Assembly (NCBI RefSeq): GCF_905171765.1
Contig: NC_053391.1
Span: 264,720,460 to 264,784,459 of the forward strand
Length of the DNA: 64,000 nt
Reading direction: 5' to 3'
Source: Bufo bufo
Lineage: Eukaryota > Chordata > Amphibia > Anura > Bufonidae
Shown in pieces: positions 1 to 11,780 of this stretch; within the stretch, counting starts at the first letter, position 1, and every line of letters starts with the position of its first letter. The position numbers and the translations under genes were made by a program. The notes under the pieces are model-generated. The model saw only the letters and a program-made list of their open reading frames with translations, did not search any database and was not told the DNA's origin.

Positions 1-116
1 ACAAAGAGGTAACTACAGGGGAGGGAGGGGGGGCCAACTGGCCACCAATGAGTTAACTACAGGGGGGGAAGGGGGGGGGCCGGCCGCACTGGCCACCAAT
101 GAGTTAAAAACCGGGG
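1..116. repeat. Two-copy G-rich tandem repeat
   Basis: Two roughly 53-bp units follow each other. Each has ACTACAGGGG, a long G run, and CTGGCCACCAATGAGTTAA. The window edge cuts the first unit, so the array may extend to the left. No coding potential is seen. Confidence 0.7.
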
Positions 117-186
117 AGAGGGGTCTGCACCCTGCTGCTTGGCAGCACCTGCCAGGCAGCAGGGGGCAGTCATGTACACAGTTCTT

Positions 187-352
187 TTAGTATATTCTAA
201 CCTGAAGCGTCCCCATCAGCATGGCAACGCCTCTGTGTTAGAATATACTGTCGGATTTGAGTTTCACGATCTAACTCCTATCCGACAGTATATTCTAACA
301 TAGAGGCGTTCCCATGGTGATGGGGACGTTTCAAGTTAAAATATACCATCGG
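187..352. repeat. Long inverted repeat (hairpin), MITE-like
   Basis: The left arm (about 187-255) runs from AGTATATTCTAACCTGAA through GAATATACTGTCGGAT. The right arm (about 281-352) is its reverse complement with a few mismatches, and a spacer of about 25 bp separates them. The whole could fold into one hairpin. No target duplication was identified, so its transposon class is unknown. Confidence 0.7.
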
Positions 353-403
353 ATTGGAGAAAACTCTGATCTGATGGTATAAAAGGGACTCCTGACTTTA
401 CAT

Positions 404-500
404 TGAAAGTCAATGGGGGACGGATCCGTTTGCAATTGCACCATATTGTGTCAACGTCATACGGATCCGTCCCCATTGACTTGCATTGTAATTCAGGACG
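404..500. repeat. Short inverted repeat around GACGGATCCGT
   Basis: CAATGGGGGACGGATCCGTT near 412 is mirrored by ACGGATCCGTCCCCATTG near 462-479. A third GGACGGATCCGTTTG follows at about 496. The same GGATCCGT core recurs in the hairpin modules at 8.7 kb, 28.7 kb and 33.8-34.2 kb. The following 500-717 stretch shows only simple purine/pyrimidine-biased sequence. Confidence 0.55.
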
Positions 501-721
501 GATCCGTTTGGCTCTTCACGGCCTGGCGGACACCAAAACTACTTTTTTTTCATGTCCGTGGATCCTCCAAAAATCAAGGAAGACCCACGGACGAAAAAAC
601 GGTCACGGATCACAGACCTACGGACCCCGTTTTTGCGGACCGTAAAAAAAAACGGTCGTGTGCATGAGGCCTTATCTAGTAACCCTTATCTCTAATTAGT
701 AGCTCAAAAACACTTATTTAA

Positions 722-3637
722 CCCCTTAAGGACTCAACCCTATTTCACCTTAAGGACTTGGCCATTTTTTGCAAATCTGACCAGTGTCTCTTTAAGTGCT
801 GATAACTTTAAAACACTTTCACTTATCCAGGCCATTCTGAGATTGTTTTTTCATCACATATTGTACTTCATGACACTGGTAAAATGAAGTAAAAAAAAAT
901 CATTTTTATTTATAAAAAAATACCAAATTTACCAAAAATGTGTATAAAACTGCAAATTTCCAAGTTTCAATTTCTCTACTTTTATAATACATAGTAATAC
1001 CTCCAAAAATAATTATTACTTTACATTCCCCATATGTCTACTTCATGTTTGGATCAATTTGGGAATGATGTTTTATTTTTGGGGGATGTTCCAAGGCTTA
1101 GAAGCTTAGAAGAAAATCTTGAAATTTTTCAGAAATTTTCAAAAACCCACTTTTTAGGAACCAGTTCAGGTCTGAAGTCACTTTGTGAGGCTTACATAAT
1201 AGAAACCACCCAAAAGTAACCCCATCTAAGAAACTACACCCCTCAAGGTATTCAAAACTGAATTTACAAACTTTGTTAACCCTTTAGGTGTTGCACAAGA
1301 TTTAATGGAAAATAGAGATACAATTTCAAAATGTTACTTTTTTGGCAGATTTTCCATTTTATTATTTTTTTTCCAGTTACAAAGCAAGGGTTAACAGCCA
1401 AACAAAACTCATTATTTATGGCCCTGATTCTGTAGTTTACAGAAACACCCCATATGTGGTCGTAAACTGCTGTACGGGCACACGGCAGGGCACAGAAGGA
1501 AAGGAATGCCATACGGTTGTTGGAAGGCTGATTTTGCTAGACTGTTTTTTTGGACACCATGTCCCATTTGAAGCCCCCCTGATGCACCCCTAGAGTAGAA
1601 ACTCCAAAAAAGTGACCCCATTTTAGAAACTACGGGATAGGGTGGAAGTTTTGTTGGTACTAGTTTAGGCTACATATGATTTTTGGTTGCTCTATATTAC
1701 ACTTTTTGTGAGGCAAGGTAACAAGAAATAGCTTTTTTGGCACCGTTTTTTTTTTTTGTTATTTACAACATTCATCTGACAGGTTAGATCATGTGGTATT
1801 TTTATAGAGCAGGTTGTCACGGAAGTGGCGATACCTAATATGTATACAATCTTTTTATTTATGTAAGTTTTACACAATGATTTCATTTTTGAAACAAAAA
1901 AAATCATGTTTTGGTGTCTCCATAGTCTGAGAGCCATAGTTTTTTCAGTTTTTGGGCGATTATCTTAGGTAGGGTCTCATTTTTTGTAGGATGAGATGAA
2001 TGTTTGGCACTATTTTGGGGTGCATATGACTTTTTGATCGCTTGCTATTACACTTTTTGTGACGTAAGATGACAAAAAATGGCTTTTTTTTACACCATTT
2101 TTTTTTTTTTTTTTACGGTGTTCACCTGAGGGTTTAGGTCATGTGATATTTTTATAGAGCCGGTCGATACGGACGCGGAGATACCTAATATACTTTTTTT
2201 TTTATTTATGTAAGTTTTACACAATGATTTCATTTTTGAAACAAAAAAAATCATGTTTTAGTGTTTCCATAGTCTAAGAGCCATAGTTTTTTTAGTTTTT
2301 GGGCGATTATCTTGGGTAGGGTGTGATTTTTGCGGGATGAGATGACGGTTTGATTGGTACTATTTTGGCGTATATGCAACTTTTTTTTATCACTTTTATT
2401 ACCTTTTTTGGGAAGTAAGGTGGGCAAAATTTCAATTTCCTCATAGTTTTTATTTTTTTATTTTTATGGCGTTCACCGTGCGGGGAAAATAACATGACCG
2501 TTTTATATATCAGGTCGTTACGGACGCGGCGATACCTAATATGTGTAGTTGTCATGGCAGACATGCACTCAGTATAAAAGATAACACACCAACTAGGATC
2601 TGGACGAGAGACAGGGGAAGGGTCACCTCCTAGTTTTTCCCTGACCTCTTTCCCTGCACTGCTCACCCACAGGCAGACCTTGTAGGTAGGTGTGCTGTGT
2701 CCTCCAACCTAGACTTACAAAACCCTGAACTCCCTGAGATGGTGAAGTGGGGAGATAGGAGCAGCCTGCTCGCACAGAACCTGGATGGGATAGATGACAC
2801 AAACAACCAAACTAAAATGACACTTATCTTCTGAGAGCAGGAACTGACAGCCAACCTTCCCTCCAAACTTCCCAGACCAAAATAATCAGTATAATCTGCT
2901 CAGAGCACTTAGCTGGATGCCATTTAAACTAATGACTCCACCCAGTGCACCCGATGAGAGGCGGATCCAGCACGGCACCCAAACAAACACTAAACTCGTG
3001 CTGCTATCCTGGCTGACCTCCGCACATCGTCGGAGTGGGGCATGACAGTAGTGTATTTTATTTTTTTAATTTTTATTCAGTGATAAATGTTTTTTCTTTT
3101 TATCTTAACTTTTTTCACTTTTTTTTTCACTTTTTTTGACCCAGACCCACTTGGTTTTTGAAGATCCAGTGGGTCTGATGTCTGAATAATACAGTACAGT
3201 ACACTATATAGTGTATTGTACTGAATTTTACTTACACTTTGTCTGAACAGATCTATGCCTTTAGCACAGATCTGTTCAGCACCATGGACAGCAGGATGCC
3301 TGAGAAGGCGTCCTGTTGCCATGGGAACCTTCCCCGTCTTCTCAGTTGTGGCCACAACTGAGCAGACGGGGAAGGATAAGGAGGGGGGCTCCCTCCCTTT
3401 GTCACCCCATCCTGTCGGGGGGCACAGCAGCCCCCCGTTGGGAGAGGGAGGGAGCCCCCTCTTACTGTTAACCTTTTCCATACAGCGGTCCGTACGGATG
3501 ATTTCAGCGGGCATCCTGTTCCGATTAACCGCCACAGCTCCGCAATCTCGATTTAAACTCATGACGTAGCGATACGTCATGGGTCCTTAAGGACTCGGGA
3601 AACATGCCGTACCGGTACGTCATGCGTCCCTAAGGGG
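722..3637. mobile_element. TTAA-flanked non-autonomous element, copy 1
   Basis: It is bounded by TTAA at 718-721 and 3638-3641. The ends are CCCCTTAAGGACTCAA on the left and TGCGTCCCTAAGGGG on the right, imperfect inverted repeats. A TTAA target site with CCC-starting ends is the pattern of piggyBac-type elements, but no transposase is present, so the class is inference. The interior is A/T rich with diverged units recurring at about 1.65, 1.95 and 2.3 kb, each containing ACACTTTTTGTGA, a 'GTTCACCTGA' stretch and 'ACGGACGCGG..ATACCTAAT'. A second full copy lies at 50113-52775, and a related fragment at about 57.3-58.0 kb. A separate element is nested at 2550-3047. Confidence 0.75.
2550..3047. 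mobile_element. Nested ~500-bp insertion, TIR TGTCATG, 5-bp duplication
   Basis: The sister copy at 50.1-52.8 kb has no such sequence at this point, so this is an insertion. It begins TGTCATGGCAG and ends GGGGCATGACA, giving a 7-bp inverted terminus. The flanks carry GTAGT on each side (2545-2549 and 3048-3052), read as a 5-bp target duplication. It has no convincing open frame. Superfamily not assigned. Confidence 0.6.
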
Positions 3638-6636
3638 TTAAAGGGGTAGTCCATGAAACATTCTCTACAGTTTTCAAACCAGCAGGATTATCTGAATACT
3701 TTTATAATTGCATGTCATAAAATTTTTAGCATAGCCACTGAGTTATTCAGTAAAATGTATCTGTTGTTGTTTTTTTTCTTATTTCTTTGACTGGCTCATT
3801 AACCCCTTAAGGACCGGGGGATTTTCCATTTTTGCATTCCCATAGTCCTAACTTTTTTATTTTCCATCACATAGCCTTATGAGGGCTTATTTTTTGCCGG
3901 ACAAGTTGTACTTTCTAATGTCATCATTACGGTTGCATACCATGTAGGAGTAAAACGGGGGGGGGGGGGGGGGGGTTGGCGGGGGTGATTCCAAATGGTG
4001 TAGAATTGGGAAAAAACACAATTCTGATTTTATTTTTATTTTTTTTCAACACTTTACACTATGCAGTAAAATTGACCTGTTATCTTTATTGACCTTATGG
4101 CTGATCGCATATACAAATAATGAAGCCACAATACCGCATCCAAATAGCCTATTGTTTTTATCTAATTAACCACCTCAGCTCCCCTAGCTTAAACCCCCTT
4201 AATGACCAGACCACTTTTTTCAATTCTGCACTACACTACTTTCACGGTTTATTGCTCGGTCATACAACTTACCACCCAAATGAATTTTACCTCCTTTTCT
4301 TCTCACTAATAGCGCTTTCATTTGCTGGTATTTAATTGCGGCTGACATTTTTACTTTTTTTGATATTAATCAAAATTGACTGAAATTTTTGAAAAAAAAT
4401 GACATTTTTCACTTTCTGTTGTAAAATTTTTCAAATAAAACTACATTTCTATATTAATTTTTCTCTAAATTTATTGTTCTACATGTCTTTGATAAAAAAA
4501 AAATGCAATAAGTGTATATTTATTGGTTTGGGTAAAAGTTATAGCGTTTACAAACTATGGTGCAAAAATGTGAATTTACGCACTGACTTTCTGAGCACCT
4601 GTCATGTTTCCTGATGTTCTACAATGCCCAGACAGTAGAAGCACCCCACAAATGACCCCATTTCGGAAAGTAGACACCCTAAGGCAGGCATGGACAACCT
4701 GAGGCTCTCCAACTGTTGTAAAACTACAACTCCCACCATGCCCTGGTGTAGGTTGATAGCTGTAGGCAGTCTGGGCATGCTGGGAGTTGTAGTTTTGGAA
4801 CAGCTGGAGAGCCTTAGGTTGGCCATGCCTGACCTAAAGTATTCGCTGATGGGCATAGTGAGTTCATGGAAGTTTTTATTTTTTGTCACAAGTTAGCGGA
4901 AAATGATTTATTATTTTTTTTTTCTTACAAAGTCTCATATTCCACTAACTTGTGACAAAAAATAAAATTGTACATGAATTCACCATACCCCTCACGGAAT
5001 ACCTTGGGGTGTCTTCTTTCTAAAATGGGGTCACTTGTGGGGTATTTATACTGCCCTGGCATTTTAGGGGCCCTAAAGTGTGAGATGTAGTTTGGAATCC
5101 AAATGAGTAAAAATGCCCTGTGAAATCCTAAAAGTACTCATTGGAATTTGGGCCCCTTTGCACACCTAGGCTGCAAAAAAGTGTCACACATGTGGTATCG
5201 CCGTACTCAGAAGTAGTAGGACAATGTGTTTTGGGGTGTATTTTTACATATACTCATGCTTGGTGAGATAAATATCTCTGTAAAAGACAACTTTTCCCAT
5301 TTTTTTATACAAAGTTGTTATTTTACAGAGATATTTCTCACACACAGTATGGGTATGTGTTTAAATACACCCAAAACACATTGCCCTACTTCTCCTGAGT
5401 ACGGCTATACCACATGTGTGACACTTTTTTGCAGCCTAGGTGCACTATGGGGCCCAAATTCCAATGAGTATCTTTAGAATTTCACAGGGCATTTTTTACG
5501 CATTTGGATTCCAAACTACTTCTCACGCTCTAGGGCCCCTAAAATGCCAGGGCAGTATAAATACCCCACAAGTGACCCCATTTTGGAAAGAAGACACCCC
5601 AAGGTATTCCGTGAGGATCATGGTGAGTTCCTAGAATATATATATTTTTTGGCACAAGTTAGCGCAAAATGATTATTTTTTTTTATTTTAATTTTTTCTT
5701 AAAGTCTCATATTCCACTAACTTGTGACAAAAAATAAAATTTTACATGAACTCGCCATGCCCCTCACGAAATACCTTGGGGTGTCTTCTTTCCAAAATGG
5801 GGTCACTTCTGGGGTATTTATACTGCCCTGGCATTTTAGGGGACCTAAAGCGTGAGAAGTAGTTTGGAATCTAAATGCGTAAAAAATGCCCTGTGAAATC
5901 TTAAAGATACTCATTGGAATTTGGGCCCCTTTGCGCACCTAGGCTGAAAAAAAGTGTCACACATGTGGTATCGCCGTACTCAGGAGAAGTAGGGCAATGT
6001 GTTTTGTGGTGTATTTTTACATATACCCATACTGTGTGAGATAAATATCTCTGTAAAAGCCAACTTTTTCCATTTTTTTATACAAAGTTGTCATTTTACA
6101 GAGATCTTTCTCTCACCCAGCATGGGTATATGTAAAAATACCCCCAAAAACACATTGCCCTACTTCTCCTGAGTACAGCGATACCACATGTGTGACACTT
6201 TTTTGCAACCTAAGTGTGCAAAGCGGCCCAAATTCCAATGAGTACCTTTTAGGAGGGAATTTTTAGGCATTTGGATTCCAGACTTCTTCTCACGCTTTAG
6301 GGCCCCTAAAATGCTAGGGCAGTATAAATACCCCACATGTGACCGCATTTTGGAAAGAAGACACCCCGAGGTATTCCTTGAGGGGCATGGCGAGCTCATA
6401 GAAGTTTTTTTTTTTTTGGCACAAGTTAGCGGAAATCGATTTTATTTTTGTTTTTTCTCACAAAGTCTCCCTTTCCGCTAACTTGTGACAAATATTTCAA
6501 CCTTTCATAGACTCAGTATGCCCCTCAGCGAATACATTGGGGTGTCTACTTTCCGAAATGGGGTCATTTGTGGGTTTTGTTTACTGTTCTGGCATTTTAG
6601 GCGGGGCTAAATTGTGAGAAACCCTATAAAGCCTAA

Positions 6637-7530
6637 GGCCCCTTTCACACGAGCGAGTTTTCCGCGCGGATGCGTTGCGGGAGGTTAACGCATTGCATCC
6701 TCACGGAATCCTGACCCATTTATTTCTATGGGGCTGTTCACATGAGCGGTGATTTTCACGCATCACTTGTGCGTTGCGTAAAAATCGCAGCATGCTCCTC
6801 TTTGTGCGTTTTTCACGTAACGCAAGCCCCATAGAAATGAATGGGGTTGCGTGAAAATCGCAAGCATCCGCAAGCAAGTGCGGATGCGGTGCGATTTTCA
6901 CGCATGATTGCTAGGAGACGATCGGGATGGAGACCCGATCATTATTATTTTCCCTTATAACAGAGCTGGAGGGGTTAAAAAAAATAAAAAATCATTTAAC
7001 TCACCTTAATCCACTTGATCGCGATGTTGGCATCTCCTTCTGTCCCCTTTACTGAATAGGACCTGTGGTGAGCATTTATTATAGGATCAAGGACCTTTGA
7101 TGACATCACTCCGGTCATCACATGGTACGTCACATGATCTTTTACCATGGTGAATCACCATAGTAAAAGATCATGTGACGTACCATGTGATGACCGGAAT
7201 GACGTCACCGGAATGACGTCCTGTTGCTGCACAGAGATCAGATGAAGCCAGAAGGAGATGCCGGGCTGCGAACAAGTGGACTAAGGTGAGTTAAAAATTA
7301 TTTATATTTTTTTTAACCCCTCCAGCGATGTTTTAGTATGCATTCTGTATTCAGAATGCTATTATTTTCCCTTATAACCATGTTATAAGGGAAAATAATA
7401 CTATTTACAGAACACCGATCCCAAGCCCGAACTTCTGTGAATTACAATGTTTTGCACTCGCGTGGAAAAATCGCGGGTGTTCCCGTAACGCACCCGCACA
7501 TTTTCCCGCAACGACCGTGTGAAAGAGGCC
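6637..7530. mobile_element. Harbinger-like MITE nested in copy A
   Basis: Ends are GGCCCCTTTCACACGAGCG and, inverted, CGTGTGAAAGAGGCC. The three bases TAA lie just outside both ends (6634-6636 and 7531-7533), matching the 3-bp TWA duplication of PIF/Harbinger elements. The uninterrupted host module elsewhere reads straight through this point. The interior has a long hairpin at about 7097-7205 (ATGGTACGTCACATGATC against its complement) and others around 6.7-6.9 kb. No transposase. A second copy is at 42669-43102. Confidence 0.65.
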
Positions 7531-8649
7531 TAAAGGTACTCATTGGACTTTCAGCCCCTTTACGCACCTAGGCTGCAAAAAAGTGTCACACATGTGGTAT
7601 TGCCGTACTCAGGAGAAGTAGGGCAATGTGTTTTGTGGTGTATTTTTACATATACCCATGCTGGGTGAGAGAAATATCTCTGTAAATTGACAACTTTGTA
7701 TAATTTTTTTTTTAAAAGTTGTCATTTACAGAGATATTTCTCACACACAGTATCGGTATATGTAAAAATACACCCCAAAACACATTGCCCTACTTCTCCT
7801 GAGTACGGCGATACCACATGTGTGACACTTTTTTTCAGCCTAGGTGCGCAAAGGGGCCCAAATTCCAATGATTTCACAGGGCATTTTTTACGCATTTGGA
7901 TTTCAAATTACTTCTCACGCTTTAGGGCCCCTAAAATACCAGGGCAGTATAAATACCCCACAAGTGACCCCATTTTGGAAAGACCAGGGCAGTATAAATA
8001 CCCCACAAGTGACCCCATTTTGGAAAGAAGACACGCCAAGGTATTCCGTGAGGGGCATGGCGAGTTCCTAGAATATATTTTTATTTGCACAAGTTAGCGG
8101 AAAATGATTTTTTTCATTTTTTTTCCCCCTCTTACAAAGTCTCATATTCCACTAACTTGTGACAAAAAATTAAATTTTACATGAATTCGCCATGCCCCTC
8201 ACGAAATACCCTGGGGTGTCTTCTTTCCAAAATGGGGTCACATGTGGGGTGTTTATACTGCCCTGGCATTTTAGGGGCCCTAAAGCGTGAGAAGAAGTCT
8301 GGAATATAAATGTCTAAAAATTTTTACGCATTTGGATTCCGTGAGGGGTATGGTGAGTTCATGTGAGATTTTATTTTTTGTCATAAGTTAGTGGAATATG
8401 AGACTTTGTAAGAAAAAAATAAATAAAATAAAAAATATTTCCACTAACTTGTGCCAAAAAAAGAAAATCTTCTATGAACTCGCCATGCCCCTCAAAAGTG
8501 ATCTTTATAGCGCCGCAGCGATTTTACTGTGTTTTTGTAGTGATCAGAAAAAATATATATTTCTGTCACTGCGGTGGGGCGGACTGAACGCAAGTGTGTG
8601 CACAAGATCAGGCCTGATCGGGCGAACACTGCGTTTTTTGTAGAGCCTA

Positions 8650-9060
8650 TAGAACATGTCCTATTCTTGTCCGCAGTTGCGGACAAGAAAAGGCATTTTC
8701 TATATTGTTCTGGCAATGTGCGGATCCGCAAAATGCGGAAAGCGCATTGCCGGTGTCCGTGTTTTGCGGATCCGTAAAACACATACGGACGTCTGAATGG
8801 AGCCTTACAGGGGGGTGTTCAATGAAAGGGGGGTGATCAGGGAGTCTATATGGGGTGATCAGGGGTTAATATGTGACAGGGGGGGGTGTTGTGTAGTGTG
8901 GTGCTTGGTGCTACTTACAGAGCTGCCTGTGTCCTCTGGTGGTCGATCCGAGCAAAAGGGACCACCAACGGACCAGGTAGCAGGTATATCAGCGTCTGAT
9001 ATACCTTTCTGGGGTTAAAAAAAAATCGCATCTACAGTCTGCGAAGCGAATGATCGCCGC
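8650..9060. repeat. GGATCC-core hairpins and GATCACCCC module
   Basis: Nested short inverted repeats such as CGTGTTTTGCGGATCCGTAAAA sit beside GGGGTGATCAGGGAGTCTAT and TCCTCTGGTGGTCGAT modules. The same modules form the outer shoulders of the palindrome at 28.3-28.9 and 33.7-34.5 kb. This is the sub-terminal part of the element at 4170-9223. No gene is seen. Confidence 0.6.
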
Positions 9061-9929
9061 TGGCAGGCTATAGATCCACTAGTTTACCTTGCGATCCTGT
9101 GAACGCGCGCTCCTGTGTGCGCGCGTTCACAGGAAATCTCGCGAGATGACGCGCTGTTGCGTCGAGGAGGAATAACCCGGCCGCCCGCAGGACGCATCCC
9201 TTCGTTAGGCGGTCGGGAGCTGGTTAAACTCATACCTATGGTAAAAATACAATACATGTAACCTACAAAAAAGTAACCAGGATGGCGCCAACGCCGACGC
9301 ACGCTTCGTCGAGCCTTCATCTGGGGGTCCCAAAACGTGCGTCGGGGTTGGCGCCATCCCGGAGGAAACACAGCATGGGTAATATGTCCTGCCCTTGATA
9401 TTCGTTTTAATTGTATATTTGCACTTGCACTTTATTTTCCTATTAACTTGTGGAGCAGTGAGGATATTACCAGCGTGTTTTCCCTCTGTTATGTCGCCTT
9501 GTCCCTGCACTTGGTTTTTGTTTTGGGATGTAATTTATTGTGTCTAATAAAAATCTTTTGTATTTCATGCGGTCTGGTAACTTTTTCGTAGGTTATATTT
9601 AAAATAGCAGAAACCTTGCTTTAGGGCACGCTGCACGTGCGAATGGGTGTCATGTCAAGGGACCGGACTTCCGCCGTACATGTATAGCGCTGGCCGTTAA
9701 GGGGTTAAGAAGGCCCCACATGTTCCGTTTCATCCTTCAACTGCTTCCGGAGCTGTGATAGGGAGAGCATGGAAGAGCTCCCTTAACTGCAGCAGACACT
9801 CCCGTTGAGCTTTCAGTTTGATATAAATCTTGCAGATAAATGAATGGGGAGATCTCTGGATCCATGTGAGGTATAGAAAATTAGAGTATTATATGACCAC
9901 TTAAAAAACATTTTTTATAAAGAAATGTT

Positions 9930-10165
9930 GGCCTACTGAATAGTATTTGCACTCAATACTTGGTTGGTCTCCTTTTGCGTGAATTACTGCCTCATTGAGG
10001 CGTGGCATGTAGTTGAAGCCCTTGTATCTTTGATTGTGGCCTTCAACTTGTCTACGGTACATTGTCGGTTCTGGTGTCTCTAATATTCCTCTTGAGAATA
10101 CCCCATAGATTCTCTATGGGTTTTGGTCTAACAAGTTTGATGGCCACCCCAGTTTTTCTTTTTGT
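9930..10165 (-). pseudogene. Tc1-like transposase 3' fragment
   Basis: Read on the minus strand, this encodes a decayed piece of the C-terminal end of a Tc1/mariner (IS630-type) transposase. The recognisable feature is ENLWGILKR, followed by a stretch rich in K and R and by frame breaks. The ENLWG motif lies downstream of the DDE catalytic core in this family, so only the last part of the protein is present. No terminal repeats of its own were found, which fits an old fragment. It ends just before the left target site of the Polinton, which landed in sequence already populated by repeats. Identification rests on the short motif, hence moderate confidence. Confidence 0.6.
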
Positions 10166-10283
10166 TTTCTTTTAAGTGGAGTAAAGCCTTAAAATGTCAC
10201 AAACAGTTTGTGCAAATGATGTTGAAGCAAAAAGATAAAACGAAAAACTGATGCCAGCTTGTGATGCAGCCAAAAATTCAGTT

Positions 10284-10289
10284 AATGGA
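10284..10289. repeat. Left target-site duplication AATGGA
   Basis: This 6-bp sequence directly precedes the AGTAGTG terminus and is repeated exactly at 23628-23633. Six base pairs is the expected Polinton duplication length. Confidence 0.93.
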
Positions 10290-10746
10290 AGTAGTGAAGC
10301 TTCTATATCTTTCGTCAAAAAGTGACAGGTACCACGCCTCTTTTCATTGTCTGCCAAAACCCCTTTCGTCAAAGTGACAGGTACCACGCCCCTTTTCATT
10401 GTCTACCAAAACCCCTTTCATCAACACGCCCCTTTCGTCCTCTTGACAGGTCCCCACGCCCCCCACCCCTTCCCCTCCTCGCTCCCAAGCGCCTCCTCCT
10501 TCCAAAATCTGAATAATGCATGCCTGGGCATGTCACATTATATTATTATGCTCAGGGCAGGGGTCTCATGTATTTGATATCATTATGGTAGATAGCGTCC
10601 TCCTCTCAGGGCAAGGGGCTCATGTATTTGATATCATTATGGTAGATTCGTGTCTGAACATGCCTCAGGGCTCTCTGGGGTCAGGAGTAAGCTCTAACAG
10701 ACTTTCTTTTTTTTACATTCCAGCACTGTTTCAACAGCTTTTATTG
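10290..10746. repeat. Polinton left terminal inverted repeat
   Basis: About 457 bp match the reverse complement of 23169-23627. Within it, a unit GTGACAGGTACCACGCC...CAAAACCCCTTTC occurs twice (about 10321-10370 and 10375-10421). CTCATGTATTTGATATCATT occurs twice as well (about 10565 and 10619). The inner edge contains TTTATTG, a poly(A) signal on the minus strand. Confidence 0.92.
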
Positions 10747-10828
10747 AGCAGATCTAGAGGCCCGCACAGCGAGCCCCCTTATTGACAGTAAGCGAATTGA
10801 GTACAAACAAAATAAAAGTTTTAAAAAC

Positions 10829-10834
10829 TTTATT
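10829..10834 (-). terminator. Poly(A) signal for the leftward gene block
   Basis: AATAAA on the minus strand lies about 190 bp past the 3' end of the leftmost Polinton gene. It is followed on that strand by a second AATAAA at the TIR edge near 10739. This placement suits the 3' end of the minus-strand transcripts; use is inferred. Confidence 0.45.
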
Positions 10835-10889
10835 GAGCAGATAAACAACTTGCAGAAAAGCGGCAATGTTACAACACATATATAAATAC

Positions 10890-11024
10890 AAAAATACGTC
10901 CAGTGTGTTACAATATACATTACATTAATAATATCTACACATAATCAGTATTCACACAAAAATACGTCTAGCAGGGTTACAATATACATTACAATAATAA
11001 TATCTACACATAATCCGTATTCAC
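10890..11024. repeat. Two-copy ~68-bp tandem repeat inside the left TIR
   Basis: AAAAATACGTC, then TTACAATATACATTACA, AATATCTACACATAATC and GTATTCACA, recur in two adjacent units (about 10890-10956 and 10957-11024). They lie downstream of the leftward genes, between the last stop codon and the TIR. No function is known. Confidence 0.75.
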
Positions 11025-11780
11025 AAGCTTAACCAAGAAGATTGTAACATTGGCGATGTCCTTCTTTTAGGTAGCAGACTACCCTGTCTTATACCCATAG
11101 GTGTGGAGGGGTCGGTCAGGAGTGTGCGACTAGGTGTGGCACTTACAGGCGACTCATTCATCTTCGTTTTTAAACCGTCCAGAATCTCTCTAGTAGATGA
11201 ATTACCCACAACAGTAGACGGCATATTTATGTCGGCCATGGCATGCATAAATGCAACCCAGACTGGCGGGTTTTTGTTTTTTTGACAGTCTGTGGTTTTG
11301 CGTCGCATTGCGCACAAGATCCATCATGTTAGAACCAGGAATAACATCACCCTTATAAATAAATTCACCTTTATCATTCCACGTTGTAACACTGGTATTC
11401 TGCTTCAACCTGCTTAACAAAAATTCAGCATTTTTCTTAAAACAGGGATTGACATGTGTTACAATTTCAAGGACAGAATCGTATTTATTATCGGGTGTAT
11501 TTGGCAGTTGCTGATGATCAGGATCAGATTGGTTAACAAGGTTTAAAGTCGCTAGCTCTTTAGTCTCCTGTTTGGCTAGAACCAAGTATCTCTGCATTAT
11601 ATCGGTGTATCTTTTAATTTTCACATCATCCGGCAATCCAGAGCTGTGTAAAATACCGTTAATTTCATCATCCAAGCGTTGTATCACGCTCTGCCTTACA
11701 CCGGGCGGCTGTGTAAAGACCTGACTCACCCTCTTGAGCTCGTGTTTTCGAACCAAGTACATTTTCTCCGCATGATCCAT
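11021..11780 (-). pseudogene. Conserved Polinton protein of unknown function, one frame break
   Basis: ATG at 11780 opens a frame of 192 codons that closes at 11202. A second frame (11021 to about 11317) continues with Polinton-like sequence, so a frame break lies at about 11275-11290 in a T-rich run. The N-terminal part is mostly helical and charged (HELKRV, then DDEINGILHS). The middle has FIYKGDVIPGSNMMDLV, a block I associate with a conserved protein encoded beside the ATPase in Maverick-like elements; this is from memory and no function is known. After the break, WVAFMHAMADINMPS and a Ser/Thr/Pro-rich tail follow. The ATG overlaps the upstream stop by one base (TAATG), suggesting coupled expression with the small basic gene. 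Confidence 0.65.

Larger units (their letters stand above)
4170..9223. mobile_element. TTAA-flanked element built of palindromic modules, copy A
   Basis: It is bounded by TTAA at 4166-4169 and 9224-9227. The left end is CCACCTCAGCTCCCCTAGC and the right end CGGTCGGGAGCTGG. Much of the interior (about 4.9-6.6 and 7.5-8.5 kb) is a chain of alternating direct and inverted copies of one roughly 350-400-bp module. The module's landmarks are GTGTCACACATGTGGTAT, ACATTGCCCTACTTCTCC, CACCCAGCATGGGTATATGT, GCCAGGGCAGTATAAATACC and CTAACTTGTGACAAAAAATA. Short open frames here are translations of these modules, not genes. A short direct duplication (CAGGGCAGTATAAATACCCC twice near 7940 and 7985) lies inside. 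Two more copies form the 28.2-34.65 kb palindrome. Confidence 0.75.
3803..9704. mobile_element. Outer TTAA-flanked element hosting a nested TTAA element
   Basis: TTAA occurs at 3799-3802 and 9705-9708. Termini are CCCCTTAAGGACCGGGGG and CTGGCCGTTAAGGGG, the same style as the 722-3637 family. The left part (3803-4165) resembles the 23786-24878 element, sharing CATAGCCTTATGAGGGCTTA and GGTTGCATACCATGTAG, and contains a long G run near 3957-3976. The element at 4170-9223 is nested inside. The right part (9228-9640) contains a GC-rich hairpin, GGATGGCGCCAACGCCGACG near 9281 against CGTCGGGGTTGGCGCCATCC near 9340, and an AATAAA near 9547. No transposase is seen. Confidence 0.6.

Noticed and set aside
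3950..3980. G run as a regulatory quadruplex
   Set aside because: Simple homopolymer inside a decayed element; nothing links it to a gene.
7687..8097. 136-residue protein, with similar ones at 29-33 kb
   Set aside because: The same phrases recur wherever the palindromic module occurs; there is no independent coding evidence.
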